NCBI GenBank assembly: GCA_021234155.1
Contig: JAJEKV010000096.1
Span: 3,843,678-3,907,677 of the forward strand
Source: Isoetes taiwanensis
Lineage: Eukaryota > Streptophyta > Lycopodiopsida > Isoetales > Isoetaceae
Direction: 5' to 3'
DNA length: 64,000 bases
Shown: in pieces, positions 44,467 to 55,562 of the stretch
Position numbering within the stretch: position 1 is the first letter of the stretch
Layout: every line of letters starts with the position of its first letter
Program-made: the position numbers and the translations under genes
The notes under the pieces: generated by a model
The model's database searches: none
What the model saw: the letters and a program-made list of their open reading frames with translations, nothing else
What the model was told of the DNA's origin: nothing

Positions 44467-45781
44467 CAAGATACACAACTATTTATGCAATAGGAATGTA
44501 TAATTCTCAATATCTTCAAAGCTTTCAATTCAATTTCAACTTCATCGAATTTTAACGAGTAAAACTATTGCAGACAATATCACAACCATTAAGTCATTAA
44601 TCTCATCATTTCCATCATTTGTCAGCTTTAAAAAACCCTGTTCCTTCAGGAAATCATTTATACAAGCATACCATTCTCTGGGTGATTGTTTTAGGCCATA
44701 AACAGCCTTTTTCAATTTCCACACTTTTCCAATTCCCTTCTCAAAGCCCTGAGCTTGATACATGTATACCTCTTCTTTTAAATCAGCATTTAAGAATGCA
44801 GTGCATACATCCATATGATGTAGATCTAAATTAAAAGCATTTGAAATTGCAATAATAGTTCTTATGCTGACCAACTTTACCACTGGAGAATATGTTTCTT
44901 CATAGTCAATGCCTTTCTTCTGTGAGTATCCCTAGGCAACTAATCTTGCCTTATACATTGGAGTACCATCAGAGTTCATTTTCAGCTTCTAAGTCCATCT
45001 GTTTCCTATTAGATGCTTTCCTTTTGGTAAATCCACCAATTCATATGTGCCAGTTCTCTCAAAAGAGTTCATTTCTTCCAACATGGCATGTTTCCATTTA
45101 TCCCCTTCAATACCTTTGATTGCATTTTCAAAAGTTTCTGGTGTCCCAACTTGCATTATCATTAAAGCTTCATCATTGTTTGATTCTTGATCCAATCTAT
45201 TGCTTCTCCCATCTGCCCTTCTTCCATACTCTGATATATCCATCTTTAGTTCCTCTCTAAGTCTTTCCCCTTCAGGCTTTCTTCTTTTTGTTTTCATGTT
45301 ATCTTTCATGTTTTGATGCTCAGCAATTTTTTTCTGGAATTTCAGTGGCTCTTGTGGCTGTTTCTTGCTCATTTTCATCTCCTCCTTCTGTGTCTGTATC
45401 AGATTCCATTCCTTGGTCAGTGTTTTCTGCTGTGATAGTCTCCTTGTTTGTCAAATTAATATCATTACTGTTTGCATTCTGTTTTTCATCTTCCTTTTCT
45501 TTTCCAGGTTTGTATAACACGTTTTCAACAAAGCTTACATCCCTGCTTACCACAATGTTTTTCTTTAAGGGGTTGTACATTCTGAAACCTTTTGAATTTT
45601 CATCATATCCCACTAGATATGTGATCATTGACCTGTCATCCAACTTCTTTCTCATTTTCTGAGGTATATGAGTGTAACCTAGACATCCAAACACCTTAAA
45701 TTTGTCATAGTTTGGCAATTTTCCTGACCACATTTGATCTGGACTTTTTCCTTTTGTGCAACTCGTTTCCTTTTTTCCAAA
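44467..45781 (-). mobile_element. Ty1/copia pol fragment, copy A
   Basis: Minus-strand order: the integrase C-terminal region (KLPNYDKFKVFGCLGYTHIP, LVGYDENSKGFRMYNP and VSRDVSFVEN, 45320-45733), then an acidic linker, then the start of copia reverse transcriptase (ALMIMQVGTPETFENAIKG, MNSFERTGTYELVDLPKGK, GIDYEETYSPVVKLVSIRTI, MDVCTAFLNADLKEEVYM, AVYGLKQSPREWYA). It stops before the YVDD active site, where the frame ends ...LVKIR. The fragment thus lacks gag, protease, integrase core and half of RT. It lies between the LINE poly-A and the first glycine-rich unit. Confidence 0.9.
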
Positions 45782-46608
45782 CCAGGTTCATATTTCTTGT
45801 CTCCATTTATTCCATGAAGTCCGTTTCTCTTTTTAACATGACGGCATTTTCGCGGCACAGGAGATGGACTCGGTTCTGGGCTCGCAGGTGGAGGTGGAGT
45901 TAAATAATGGCCATGCACGCCAATAAAGTTTGTCACGTATTTTAATTTTGCCACTCATGACAAAGGCAAATCCTTTTTTGCAACTCGTGATAAAAATTCA
46001 AACTCCAAAACCGTGACAAAAGATTAAAATTTGACTCTCGTGACAAATTATGTCACTCTCTTGTCATGCCCGACAAATATTTGTCATGCGTGACAAATTT
46101 TAATCACTTTTTGTCACAGTGATAAATTTTTATCACGGGGGCCCACTATTTAGCGTCAAAAGTTTTAGTATAGAACTGAAATCACTATAAGGCGCAAGGG
46201 TCTTTCGTCACGGGCAAATAGGGAGGAGCAAATTCTACACTGGAACATGAAACAAATTCCATAAACATGGCAATGGAAGAAGAATGTACTTGATATTGCT
46301 TGTGGAAAGCTTGGGTCATACACTGTCAATAAGAAACGACTGAACTTCCTTCAATATACTGAACCTCGTTTAACAGAGAACTCAATCTCATAAATAGAAT
46401 CAATGACAATGGCAAAAAATACATTGTAGGTTCAAAATAAAAAACATATACTACTAAGAGTTTTTAACATATATTCAGTTATCGACCATTTCCTCCAGGT
46501 CCACCTGATCCGCCAGGAGCAGCTGGCCCTCCGTTTCCGCCCGCACCGCCATTGCCAGGCCGTACTCCGCATTCTTCGTTTGCATCTGATCCAGCTCCAT
46601 CTGGAAAA
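45782..46608 (-). repeat. glycine-rich unit Y1 (827 bp)
   Basis: First of four copies. The minus strand encodes a short secreted-type segment (GVHGHYLTPPPPASPEPSPS, then VPRKCRHVKKRNGLHG) at one end and a Gly-rich tail (GNGGAGGNGGPAAPGGSGGP, stop near 46484) at the other. Between them, in the unit's geometry, lies non-coding DNA with about 11 GTGACAAA/GTGATAAA motifs in both orientations (about 45930-46140). This looks like a piece of a plant glycine/proline-rich protein gene caught in transposon subterminal DNA. Here the coding part is fused to the copia fragment at 45778. Confidence 0.7.
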
Positions 46609-46823
46609 CCAGGTTCACTTTTTGATCACGGTGATAAATTTTTATCACGGGCAATATAAGATATCAAATGTTGCAGTCAATGTAATATTAAGGTTCTTCC
46701 TGCCCTTCCTAACTTTTCCAAGAAATTAAATAAAGAGAACCATCATGTTGTAAAATTAAATTGTTAATCAATCTAATGACAACAATTTTCCAAGGCAATA
46801 TAATCTTGCATTCTTATGTTCAA
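46609..46823. other. partial glycine-rich-unit end plus spacer
   Basis: After CCAGGTTCA the text jumps to CACTTTTTGATCACGG, i.e. a glycine-rich unit with its middle deleted, and then runs into a unique AT-rich spacer that leads to copia copy B. Confidence 0.55.
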
Positions 46824-48120
46824 CAAGATACACAACTATTTATGCAATAGGAATGTATAATTCTCAATATCTTCAAAGCTTTCAATTCAATTTCAACTTC
46901 ATTGAATTTTAACAAGTAAAACTATTGCAGAGAATATCACAACCATTAAGTCATTAATCTCATCATTTCCATCATTTGTCAGCTTTAAAAAACCCTGTTC
47001 CTTCAGGAAATCATTTATACAAGCATACCATTCTCCATAAACAGCCTTTTTCAATTTCCACACTTTTCCAATTCCCTTCTCAAAGCCCTGAGCTTGATAC
47101 ATGTATACCTCTTCTTCTAAATCAACATTTAAGAATGCAGTGCATACATCCATATGATGTAGATCTAAATTTAAAGCATTTGAAATTGCAATAATAGTTC
47201 TTATGCTGACCAACTTTACCACTGGAGAATATGTTTCTTCATAGTCAATGCCTTTCTTCTGTGAGTATCCCTAGGCAACTAATCTTGCCTTATACATTGG
47301 AGTACCATCAGAGTTCATTTTCAGCTTCTAAGTCCATCTGTTTCCTATTAGATGCTTTCCTTTTGGTAAATCCACCAATTCATATGTGCCAGTTCTCTCA
47401 AAAGAGTTCATTTCTTCCAACATGGCCTGTTTCCATTTATCCCCTTCAATACCTTTGATTGCATTTTCAAAAGTTTCTGGTGTCCCAACTTGCATTATCA
47501 TTAAAGCTTCATCATTGTTTGATTCTTGATCCAATCTATTGCTTCTCCCATCTGCCCTTCTTCCATACTCTGATATATCCATCTTTAGTTCCTCTCTAAG
47601 TCTTTCCCCTTCAGGCTTTCTTCTTTTTGTTTTCATGTTATCTTTCATGTTTTGATGCTCAGCAATTTTTTTCTGGAATTTCAGTGGCTCTTGTGGTTGT
47701 TTCTTGCTCATTTTCATCTCCTCCTTCTGTGTCTGTATCAGATTCCATTCCTTGGTCAATGTTTTCTGCTGTGATAGTCTCCTTGTTTGTCAAATTAATA
47801 TCATTACTGTTTGCATTCTGTTTTTCATCTTCCTTTTCTTTTCCAGGTTTGTATAACACGTTTTCAACAAAGCTTACATCCCTGCTTACCACAATGTTTT
47901 TCTTTAAGGGGTTGTACATTCTGAAACCCTTTGAATTTTCATCATATCCCACTAGATATGTGATCATTGACCTGTCATCCAACTTCTTTCTCATTTCCTG
48001 AGGTATATGAGTGTAACCTAGACATCCAAACACCTTAAATTTGTCATAGTTTGGCAATTTTCCTGACCACATTTGATCTGGACTTTTTCCTTTTTTGCAA
48101 CTTGTTTCCTTTTTTTCAAA
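46824..48120 (-). mobile_element. Ty1/copia pol fragment, copy B
   Basis: Almost identical to copy A, offset by 2357 bp. An 18-bp in-frame deletion near 47036 removes LKQSPR from the AVYGLKQSPREWYA block, a hallmark motif of copia reverse transcriptase. It starts at CAAGATACACAAC, the same point at which copy A abuts the LINE poly-A. Here the text continues upstream (CTTATGTTCAACAAGATAC), showing that the LINE inserted into, or recombined at, copy A. Confidence 0.9.
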
Positions 48121-48947
48121 CCAGGTTCATATTTCTTGTGTCCATTTCTTCCATGAAGTCCGTTTCTCTTTTTAACATGACGGCATTTTCGCGGCACAGG
48201 AGATGGACTCGGTTCTGGGCTCGCAGGTGGAGGTGGAGTTAAATAATGGCCATGCACGCCAATAAAGTTTGTCACGTATTTTAATTTTGCCACTCATGAC
48301 AAAGGCAAATCCTTTTTTGCAACTCGTGATAAAAATTCAAACTCCAAAACCGTGACAAAAGATTAAAATTTGACTCTCGTGACAAATTATGTCACTCTCT
48401 TGTCATGCCCGACAAATATTTGTCATGCGTGACAAATTTTAATCACTTTTTGTCACAGTGATAAATTTTTATCACGGGGGCCCACTATTTAGCGTCAAAA
48501 GTTTTAGTATAGAACTGAAATCACTATAAGGCGCAAGGGTCTTTCGTCACGGGCAAATAGGGAGGAGCAAATTCTACACTGGAACATGAAACAAATTCCA
48601 TAAACATGGCAATGGAAGAAGAATGTACTTGATATTGCTTGTGGAAAGCTTGGGTCATACACTGTCAATAAAAAACGACTGAACTTCCTTCAATAGACTG
48701 AACCTCGTTTAACAGAGAACTCAATCTCATAAATAGAATCAATGACAATGGCAAAAAATACATTGTAGGTTCAAAATAAAAAACATATACTACTAAGAGT
48801 TTTTAACATATATTCAGTTATCGACCATTTCCTCTAGGTCCACCTGATCCGCCAGGAGCAGCTGGCCCTCCGTTTCCGCCCGCACCGCCATTGCCAGTCC
48901 CTACTCCGCATTCTTCGTTTGCATCTGACCCAGCTCCACCTGGAAAA
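48121..48947 (-). repeat. glycine-rich unit Y2
   Basis: 827 bp, near-identical to Y1, directly joined to copia copy B on its left and to Y3 on its right. The minus strand carries the same PPPPASPEPSPSPVPRKC and GNGGAGGNGGPAAPGGSGGP coding ends and the same GTGACAAA-motif cluster. Confidence 0.75.
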
Positions 48948-49795
48948 CCAGGTTCATATTTCTTGTGTCCATTATGAAGTCCGTTTCTCTTTTTAGCATG
49001 ACGGCATTTTCACGACACAGGAGATGGGCTCGGTTCTGGGCTCGCAGGAGATGGACTCGGTTTTGGGCTCGCAGGTGGAGGTGGAGTTAAATAATGGCCA
49101 TGCACGCCAATAAAGTTTGTCACGTATTTTAATTTTGCCACTCATGACAAAGGCAAATCCTTTTTTGCAACTCGTGATAAAAATTCAAACTCCAAAACCG
49201 TGACAAAAGATTAAAATTTGACTCTCGTGACAAATTATGTCACTCTCTTGTCATGCCCGACAAATATTTGTCATGCGTGACAAATTTTAATCACTTTTTG
49301 TCACAGTGATAAATTTTTATCACGGGGGCCCACTATTTAGCGTCAAAAGTTTTAGTATAGAACTGAAATCACTATAAGGCGCAAGGGTCTTTCGTCATGG
49401 GCAAATAGGGAGGAGCAAATTCTACACTGGAACATGAAACAAATTCCATAAACATGGCAATGGAAGAAGAATGTACTTGATATTGCTTGTGGAAAGCTTG
49501 GGTCATACACTGTCAATCAAAAACGACTGAACCTCCTTCAATAGACTGAACCTCGTTTAACAGAGAACTCAATTTTATAAATAGAATCAATGACAATGGC
49601 AAGAAATACATTGTAGGTTCAAAATCAAAAACATATACTACTAAGAGTTTTTAACATATATTCAGTTATCGACCATTTCCTCCAGGTCCACCGATCCCCG
49701 GGGAGCTTGGTGGCCCTCCGTTTCGCCCAAGACCGCCATTGCGGAGCCGTACTCTGCATTCTTCCTTTGCATCTGACCCAGCTCCACCTGGAAAA
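48948..49795 (-). repeat. glycine-rich unit Y3
   Basis: 848 bp. Similar to Y1/Y2, with a short duplication of the ATGGACTCGG-TTCTGGGCTCGCAGG text (about 49020-49075) that lengthens the Ser/Pro run, and a small deletion near 48970. Confidence 0.75.
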
Positions 49796-50399
49796 CCAGA
49801 TTCATATTTCTTGTCTCCATTTCTTCCATGAAGTCCGTTTCTCTTTTTAACATGACGGCATTTTCGCGGCACAGGAGATGGACTCGGTTCTGGGCTCGCA
49901 GGTGGAGGTGGAGTTAAATAATGGTCCGTCGAGGCAGGAAGGGTTGCATCTCCCCTTCCTGGGGTCTAGAGGTTCCACGGGCAGCTAGAGAATCGTGGCG
50001 ACACACGATTCGTCCCCGACTTGGCCATGCACGCCAATAAAGTTTGTCACGTATTTTAATTTTGCCACTCATGACAAAGGCAAATCCTTTTTTGCAACTC
50101 GTGATAAAAATTCAAACTCAAAAACTGTGATAAAAGATTAAAATTTGACTCTCTTGACAAATTATGTCACTCTCTTGTCATGCCCGACAAATATTTGTCA
50201 TGCGTGACAAATTTTAATCACTTTTTGTCACAGTGATAAATTTTTATCACGGGGGCCCACTATTTAGCGTCAAAAGTTTTAGTATAGAACTGAAATCACT
50301 ATAAGGCGCAAGGGTCTTTCGTCATGGGCAAATAGGGAGGAGCAAATTCTACACTGGAACATGAAACAAATTCCATAAACATGGCAATGGAAGAAGAAT
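49796..50399 (-). repeat. glycine-rich unit Y4, truncated
   Basis: The unit carries a 100-bp insertion (49925-50024) between TAAATAATGG and CCATGCACG, relative to the other units. It is cut at 50399, within AAGAAGAAT|GTACTTG, by the second gypsy element. An open minus frame (MPRKCRHVKKRNGLHG then DKKYESGFPGGAGSDAKE, ending GGPGGNGR) crosses from this unit into Y3. Confidence 0.75.
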
Positions 50400-50976
50400 T
50401 GTTAGTCCTGTGCCTCCTGGCTCAGAACTATTCATGCACACGACGGACCAGGTCAAGCTCAAGGATCCACAGTCAGCCACGGGTCAGCCATCAAAGGCCC
50501 AGCAGAAGACCAAACAGCAGACCACGCAGTCAAAGCCTGGGTCTGCTATCAAGAGGCGCCGCTCAGACAAGTGATGGCCTGTCACCGCCCGCGTCAGCGT
50601 CAGCGTGATTCTAGGCACTTCAAGAGGCACCGTCAACATTCCTGCAAATCAGGCCTCCTTCCAGGAGTCGGCACCGAGATCAGTCAGAGTGTCTATATTG
50701 GGCCAAAGGCCATTGTACTATATATATGATCAGAACTAGCACATGAAGGCTAGATGAGTTTTGAGTCTTGTCTCCTTTCAGTTTTCTCTCTATTGCGAGA
50801 GCTCATGTATGTTCATCATTGATATCAAGGAAGCTTATCATTTTCCTCTCCATTTACGTTTTCTTCTTCTTGTTCTCTTCTTGCAAATCCGCGTGACATA
50901 GTCCCCGGACTCTCTGTTAGATCCACGGGTCCTCCGGGGTGTCTTCCGGGAGTTCGAACCCGGACCCCAAACAACA
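50400..50976 (+). repeat. probable 5' LTR of gypsy element 2
   Basis: The glycine-rich-unit sequence breaks at 50399 and new text starts TGTTAGTCC. A TATA box (CTATATATATGA) lies near 50719, with pyrimidine-rich leader DNA after it. A plausible end is CAAACAACA at 50976 (TGTT...AACA). No second copy of this LTR is visible downstream, and no convincing PBS follows, so the right boundary is uncertain. Confidence 0.5.
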
Positions 50977-52633
50977 TGCCCGCTGCGAGGTCACGATTCA
51001 ATCCTACCTTTCTTACGCCCGCCATGCGTAGAAACTTCCGCGCGGAAGAACTCCTTTCGAGCGGCATCTCGCGGCTTGCGCCATCGGCGTCGAAACTGTT
51101 CGAGACATGTATGGATACGCTTATGACATTGAGGGAGGCCATCGCCGGTCCTAGGGCTCGGTCGGCGCCACCCACCCTCGCATTACATCTCGCCCCACTT
51201 TCCCGCCCCAAAGCGTGCAAACATTGCTCACGACCTCGGTTACCTCATCACTATCGGGGAGCCCTATCAGGGCTCAACCTTCTCAACCTTACTTTCATAC
51301 CCACGAACATGCCTACATCCATCACTCTTCAGGGCCATACGCCTTTTCCTTCACGACCATCATCTCCCGGGGTGGGCGGGGATATCCACAAGTCTCTTTT
51401 GCACTTACCGGTGAATTTCCTTTCCCTACATTTCCCACTTTGCACTTCATTTTACAACCTTCACAGATCTCAAACCAATGCTTTCGGGCACCTTCGGTTC
51501 CTCAACCACGGTCACCCCTTCATCAGGGTCCTTCCGGCACCATGCCACCTCCAACTCAACCTCCATATCCTCATTATACTGGTCCTGTCCAGCCAAGCAC
51601 TTTCACATCTACCTTCCGGACTGAAACTGACTTATCCCACCTTTGGCAACATTTAAAGGCAAACCCTTAGACCAAAGTGCTCGGGCCCACATGGAAGAAT
51701 TTGAGGCTCTAGCTGTCCTAAATGGTCATGCGCAACCTCAACTGAAATTCCACATCTTTTCTACCACCCTGCGTGGCTCTCCTCATCAATGGCTCATGTC
51801 CAACAAAAGCCATTGGAAACAAGATTGGTCGAAATGAGCGCTTTTCTTTCTCATTATGGGACCACGGATGATGATCAACTTCATCTCAAGCAACTCAATG
51901 AACTTCAACAAGAGCCCCAGAGTCTGCGGGGGATTTTATGGATCGCCTTCACATTACGCTAAGTAAGCTCAAGGAGTACCCAACTGAGAGCAGATTTTTG
52001 GTCTGGTTTCTCCAAGGACTTCCTCGGCTATTCGACTCATGATGAATACACAAGCGTCCCAAGACTTTGGAGCAGGCTATCGACCTTGTCAATCACTCAG
52101 TCAATGTTTCCTCCCGTGGCGTGGCTCTTCAAGAGCTCCCTTTCATTCCACCTGTCATGGTTCCACAGACGGCTGTCCAGCCTCAACACGCCAATCCACA
52201 ACGCAGTCAGATCTGGTGCCATATTTGCAAATACCAAGGCCATTTGGCAAATGAGTGCAACTCCACCAATGGCCCGCCTCATTGCAAGCGATGCAACATG
52301 TGCAATCATGCCACGGAAGAGTGCACTCGCACTCATCCCACACCTTTCCGAAACAAACTCGTTTATCAAGTGCAAACCACACCTCAAAGAACAATCGCAG
52401 ACTATCGTGACCACCACTTCAGCGAACCGGCTCAACTCTATCAAGAACAAAAGAGCAACAACGGGGACCAAACCCACGTCCTCCTTTTGATCCTTCAAAA
52501 GCTCAGTGTTATCACTGTCAAGAATGGGGTCATACCACCACGGCGTGCCCTCAACTTCCACAAGTTCAGATCTGACTTCGGCACCAATCGGACCACATCG
52601 GTCCGCCTCGGCTTACCAACTCTGGATTGCTAA
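50976..52633 (+). pseudogene. gypsy 2 gag
   Basis: The N-terminal frame starts MPAARSRFNPTFLTPAMRRN and is followed by a long Pro/Ser/His-rich stretch (51215-51670). The gag core is FKGKPLDQSARAHMEEFEAL and FSTTLRGSPHQWL (51643-51837). Two zinc knuckles follow at 52210-52325: CHICKYQGHLANEC (a perfect CCHC box) and CKRCNMCNHATEEC. Gag packages the element RNA. Frame changes at about 51660, 51840 and 52060 break the protein. The double knuckle fits Tat/Athila-type gag. Confidence 0.82.
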
Positions 52634-53730
52634 TGGCAAACAAGGCCCGAGACCAGTTCTTAAGAAGCCACCAAGAGCCAAAGCAATCACGCTTATCAAC
52701 CAGCTCCGGCAAATCAACCCATTTGGATCAACAAGCATGGGGAGGAAATTTTTCGGGCACTTAATCCTCCAAAGTCTGACCATCAAATTGGGTTGGTTTG
52801 GTTTCACGCCCGGCACTGTGGCATCACGTCCCTTGACCATTATTCCAAATGGCACGCAACCCGCCTTTGCGGTTGACACCATTCCTCATGAGGAAGAAAA
52901 AAAGGTTCATTTTGCACGACTTGGAGAAACTCATGCCAAATGTCATGCCTAAAGTTCGCCAAAGCATTTTGAATCTCATGCAAGCTGGCGAAGGCCGCAT
53001 GCTAGCAAATGTTCATGCCACCACCAGAGCTCAACAAAGACCACGATACACCTTCCACATCTCAACCTCCACGCCTCGGACATATCCCAATATTGCTGCA
53101 GAGGTTGACTTACTCAAAGAAGTTCTTTGCGCTTCACTACCATGCACTCAAAGACCCGTGGAACCAAAGGAGATCCTTTTTCTCATGTGCCTCGGAACTC
53201 CAAGAGGAGCTAGCCAAGATCAAAATTCCTTTAAAGCTTGGCAACCATTTTGAAACTTCGTCACGCTCTCAAGGACCGGTTACCACTCTCAAGCTGTTTT
53301 TAGTTAACGTGGCTACCTCTACACCCACGATCCATGCCGCGGTGGGTAATCGGCAAGTCAACCATGTTCAAATAGGCGAGGTAGCGCGGTCAATCTCATC
53401 GCGGATAAACTCCGCCAAACAAATGGGCATCAAACAACTCTTTTCGTTGCCCCATATGACATCAAGTTGGCTAATGGCCATATCACTGGACCTCAAAGCG
53501 TCCACGCCTCTTCTTCACATCAACATCGGTGATCTCCGATTCCCCATGGAATTTGGAGTTTGGAAGGCTGGCGAAGATCCTGGTGATTATGAAATGTTGG
53601 TGGGCCGACCTTTTCTCCGCCAGGGCCAAGAGTATCCATTACTAGGCCCGCAGTCGGTTGGTCATCAGCGATGGTCACCTCAATGCCACCATGGACTTGG
53701 AAACAGGCAAGATCATTTACGGTGAACATC
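52634..53730 (+). pseudogene. gypsy 2 protease region
   Basis: After gag, frames run through 52506-53253 and 53009-53725. Near 53520-53620 the text reads LRFPMEFGVWKAGEDPGDYE then MLVGRPFLRQGQ, the DYEMLVGRPFL block that follows the active site in plant gypsy proteases. The DTG/DSG motif itself was not found cleanly, because the frame is broken upstream. Confidence 0.6.
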
Positions 53731-54958
53731 GCGGAACCCTCTCATTACGAACCAGTTGAGGAAGCTCAAAATATTTATCAAGTTCGGGGCTCCCCCTGCT
53801 TGAGTGCGCCTCTGTCATCCTACCGAATATGCTGATCCTTGGGGCGACATGACTCTTGATCGGGGACCGGTCATGGCTGCTTTGCTTGACCCTTACGGCT
53901 CCTTGCAATAGAATCCAACGTGTTGATCACTTTTCAGATGGTGAACCTCCCCGCCACTCCTGTTGATGTACATCTTTGTCATGAAGCAACCCTGGCTGGA
54001 TGAAACTTCGGCAACCTCTCTTTTTCACCACGCAAAAGTGCCACGATCTGTTATGCTTCAACGCTGCACATATTGTCGGGACACTGAAGTAATACCTCAT
54101 ATTTAGACTCACGAAGTTGAGATCGTGGGACGTGGGCAACAATCACTGTCGCATTAGTTTTTGCAAATCTTCCGCCCCTTATCGTAACGGGGCCGTCAAA
54201 GCTCGTTCAAAAATTCAAACACATTTTAGCCGGAGCTACTCTGAGAGATCTTGGGGGAATCAACAAAAGCTTGGGGAACTCACCATTCCTACCAAATCTG
54301 ATGCAAGACCGGTTTAGCAGCAGCGATCTACGGCTCAACCCTAATTACCGTGATCGCGTCAAAGGCGTAAATTGACAAACTCACCATTGCGGGTTTGATC
54401 TATGAGGTCAAACATTCCGGAATGGGTGAGCCCCATCGTCATTGCCCTCAAACACAATGGTAAGATCCGCGTCTGCGTGGACTACCGAAAACTCAATCAG
54501 GCCCGCGGGCGTGATCATTTTCCACTTCCCTTCGCCGGACGGGCTCACGGAAGAGGTTCTTTGGACATGAGATGTACTCCTTCATGGATGGTTTTACGGC
54601 TACAATCGGATCTCCATCAAAGAATCTGATCAATCGAAGACTACTTTCACCACCCGGGTAAAGCACTTTTTTTTGCCTACAAGGTGGTTTCCTTTTGGCT
54701 TATCAAACTCTCCATCCACATTTCAACGCATCATGCTCTCGGTTTTTCATGATTTCATGAAGGAAAATCCCTTCTTACAAATTTTTCAAGATGACTTCTC
54801 GCCTCACAGTTCCATGGCTGACCATTTGGATAAATTGGAACTTCGTCTTCGAAATGTGATGAGTCAGGCATTAGTCTCAATCACGAGAAATGCACCTTTT
54901 CGTCACCTCGGGGAGTTACGTTAGGCCACGTTGTCGATAGCGGTATCACCCGAGATCT
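53731..54958 (+). pseudogene. gypsy 2 reverse transcriptase
   Basis: Between 53731 and 54370 the linker is scrambled. From 54402 clear RT blocks follow: EWVSPIVIALKHNGKIRVCV with DYRKLNQA, GYNRISIKESDQSKTTFTT (about 54596-54655), FPFGLSNSPSTFQRIMLSVF and the active-site block LQIFQDDFSPHSSMADHLDK (54771-54835), with the aspartate pair kept. Frameshifts occur after 54540 and near 54650. Confidence 0.85.
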
Positions 54959-55562
54959 GCCAAAATCGGTTATTGTGCTCAAGGCTCAAGCCCCACCAAT
55001 ATCAAGGAGAGACACGCTCTTTCTGGGTAAGGTCAATTATTACTCCACCTTCATTCCCGGACTAGCGACCATTGCAGATCCCATTCATAAACTTACGGTG
55101 GCGAATCCACGGGCTTGGAATTCTAAGGCGGATCTTTCGCTTTCAACGGTTGAAGCTTTTGCTTTTCGGGCCCGGTTCTTGTTCCTCCTCAATGGGACAA
55201 GCCCTTTCATGTTCATGTCGATGTCTCGGCGTTTGCTATTGGAGCTGTTCTTTTCGCAAGAATATGATCGCTGCTTCGACAAAACCAAATCGATCGCCCG
55301 GTAGAAAACTCAATTCTGGCTGGCGCAACTATTCTGCCCGCAGGCGTGAAGCTTTGGGTCTCATTTTTACGTGTCCAACGCTTCCGTCACTACCTTTTGG
55401 GCGATCAAATCAAGTTCTTTGTGGACCACCAAGCACTCCTTTATTTGATCAACAAGTCCACGCCCACCGGGCGCATTGCTCGTTGGGTCCTTCTTCTTCA
55501 AGAATTTGCCCTTTTGAAATTGTTCATAAAGTAGAGGCAAATCTCATGTTGTCCCCGGATTA
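54959..55562 (+). pseudogene. gypsy 2 RNase H
   Basis: It begins with LGKVNYYSTFIPGLATIADP, then IHKLTVANPRAW (55020-55120), the usual RT-RNase H connection. The distal block FRHYLLGDQIKFFVDHQALL, then YLINKSTPTGRIARWVLLLQ (55380-55500), matches gypsy RNase H. Two frame changes separate them. Confidence 0.83.

Noticed and set aside
45288-48001. Plus-strand frames of 124 codons opposite the copia fragments
   Set aside because: They are antisense shadows of the minus-strand copia pol text, which carries the recognisable motifs.
50941-50976. tRNA-like T-arm text (GTTCGAACCC) near the end of the gypsy 2 leader
   Set aside because: No D-arm, anticodon arm or acceptor pairing can be drawn around it. 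It may be part of a primer-binding region, but the strand sense does not fit.
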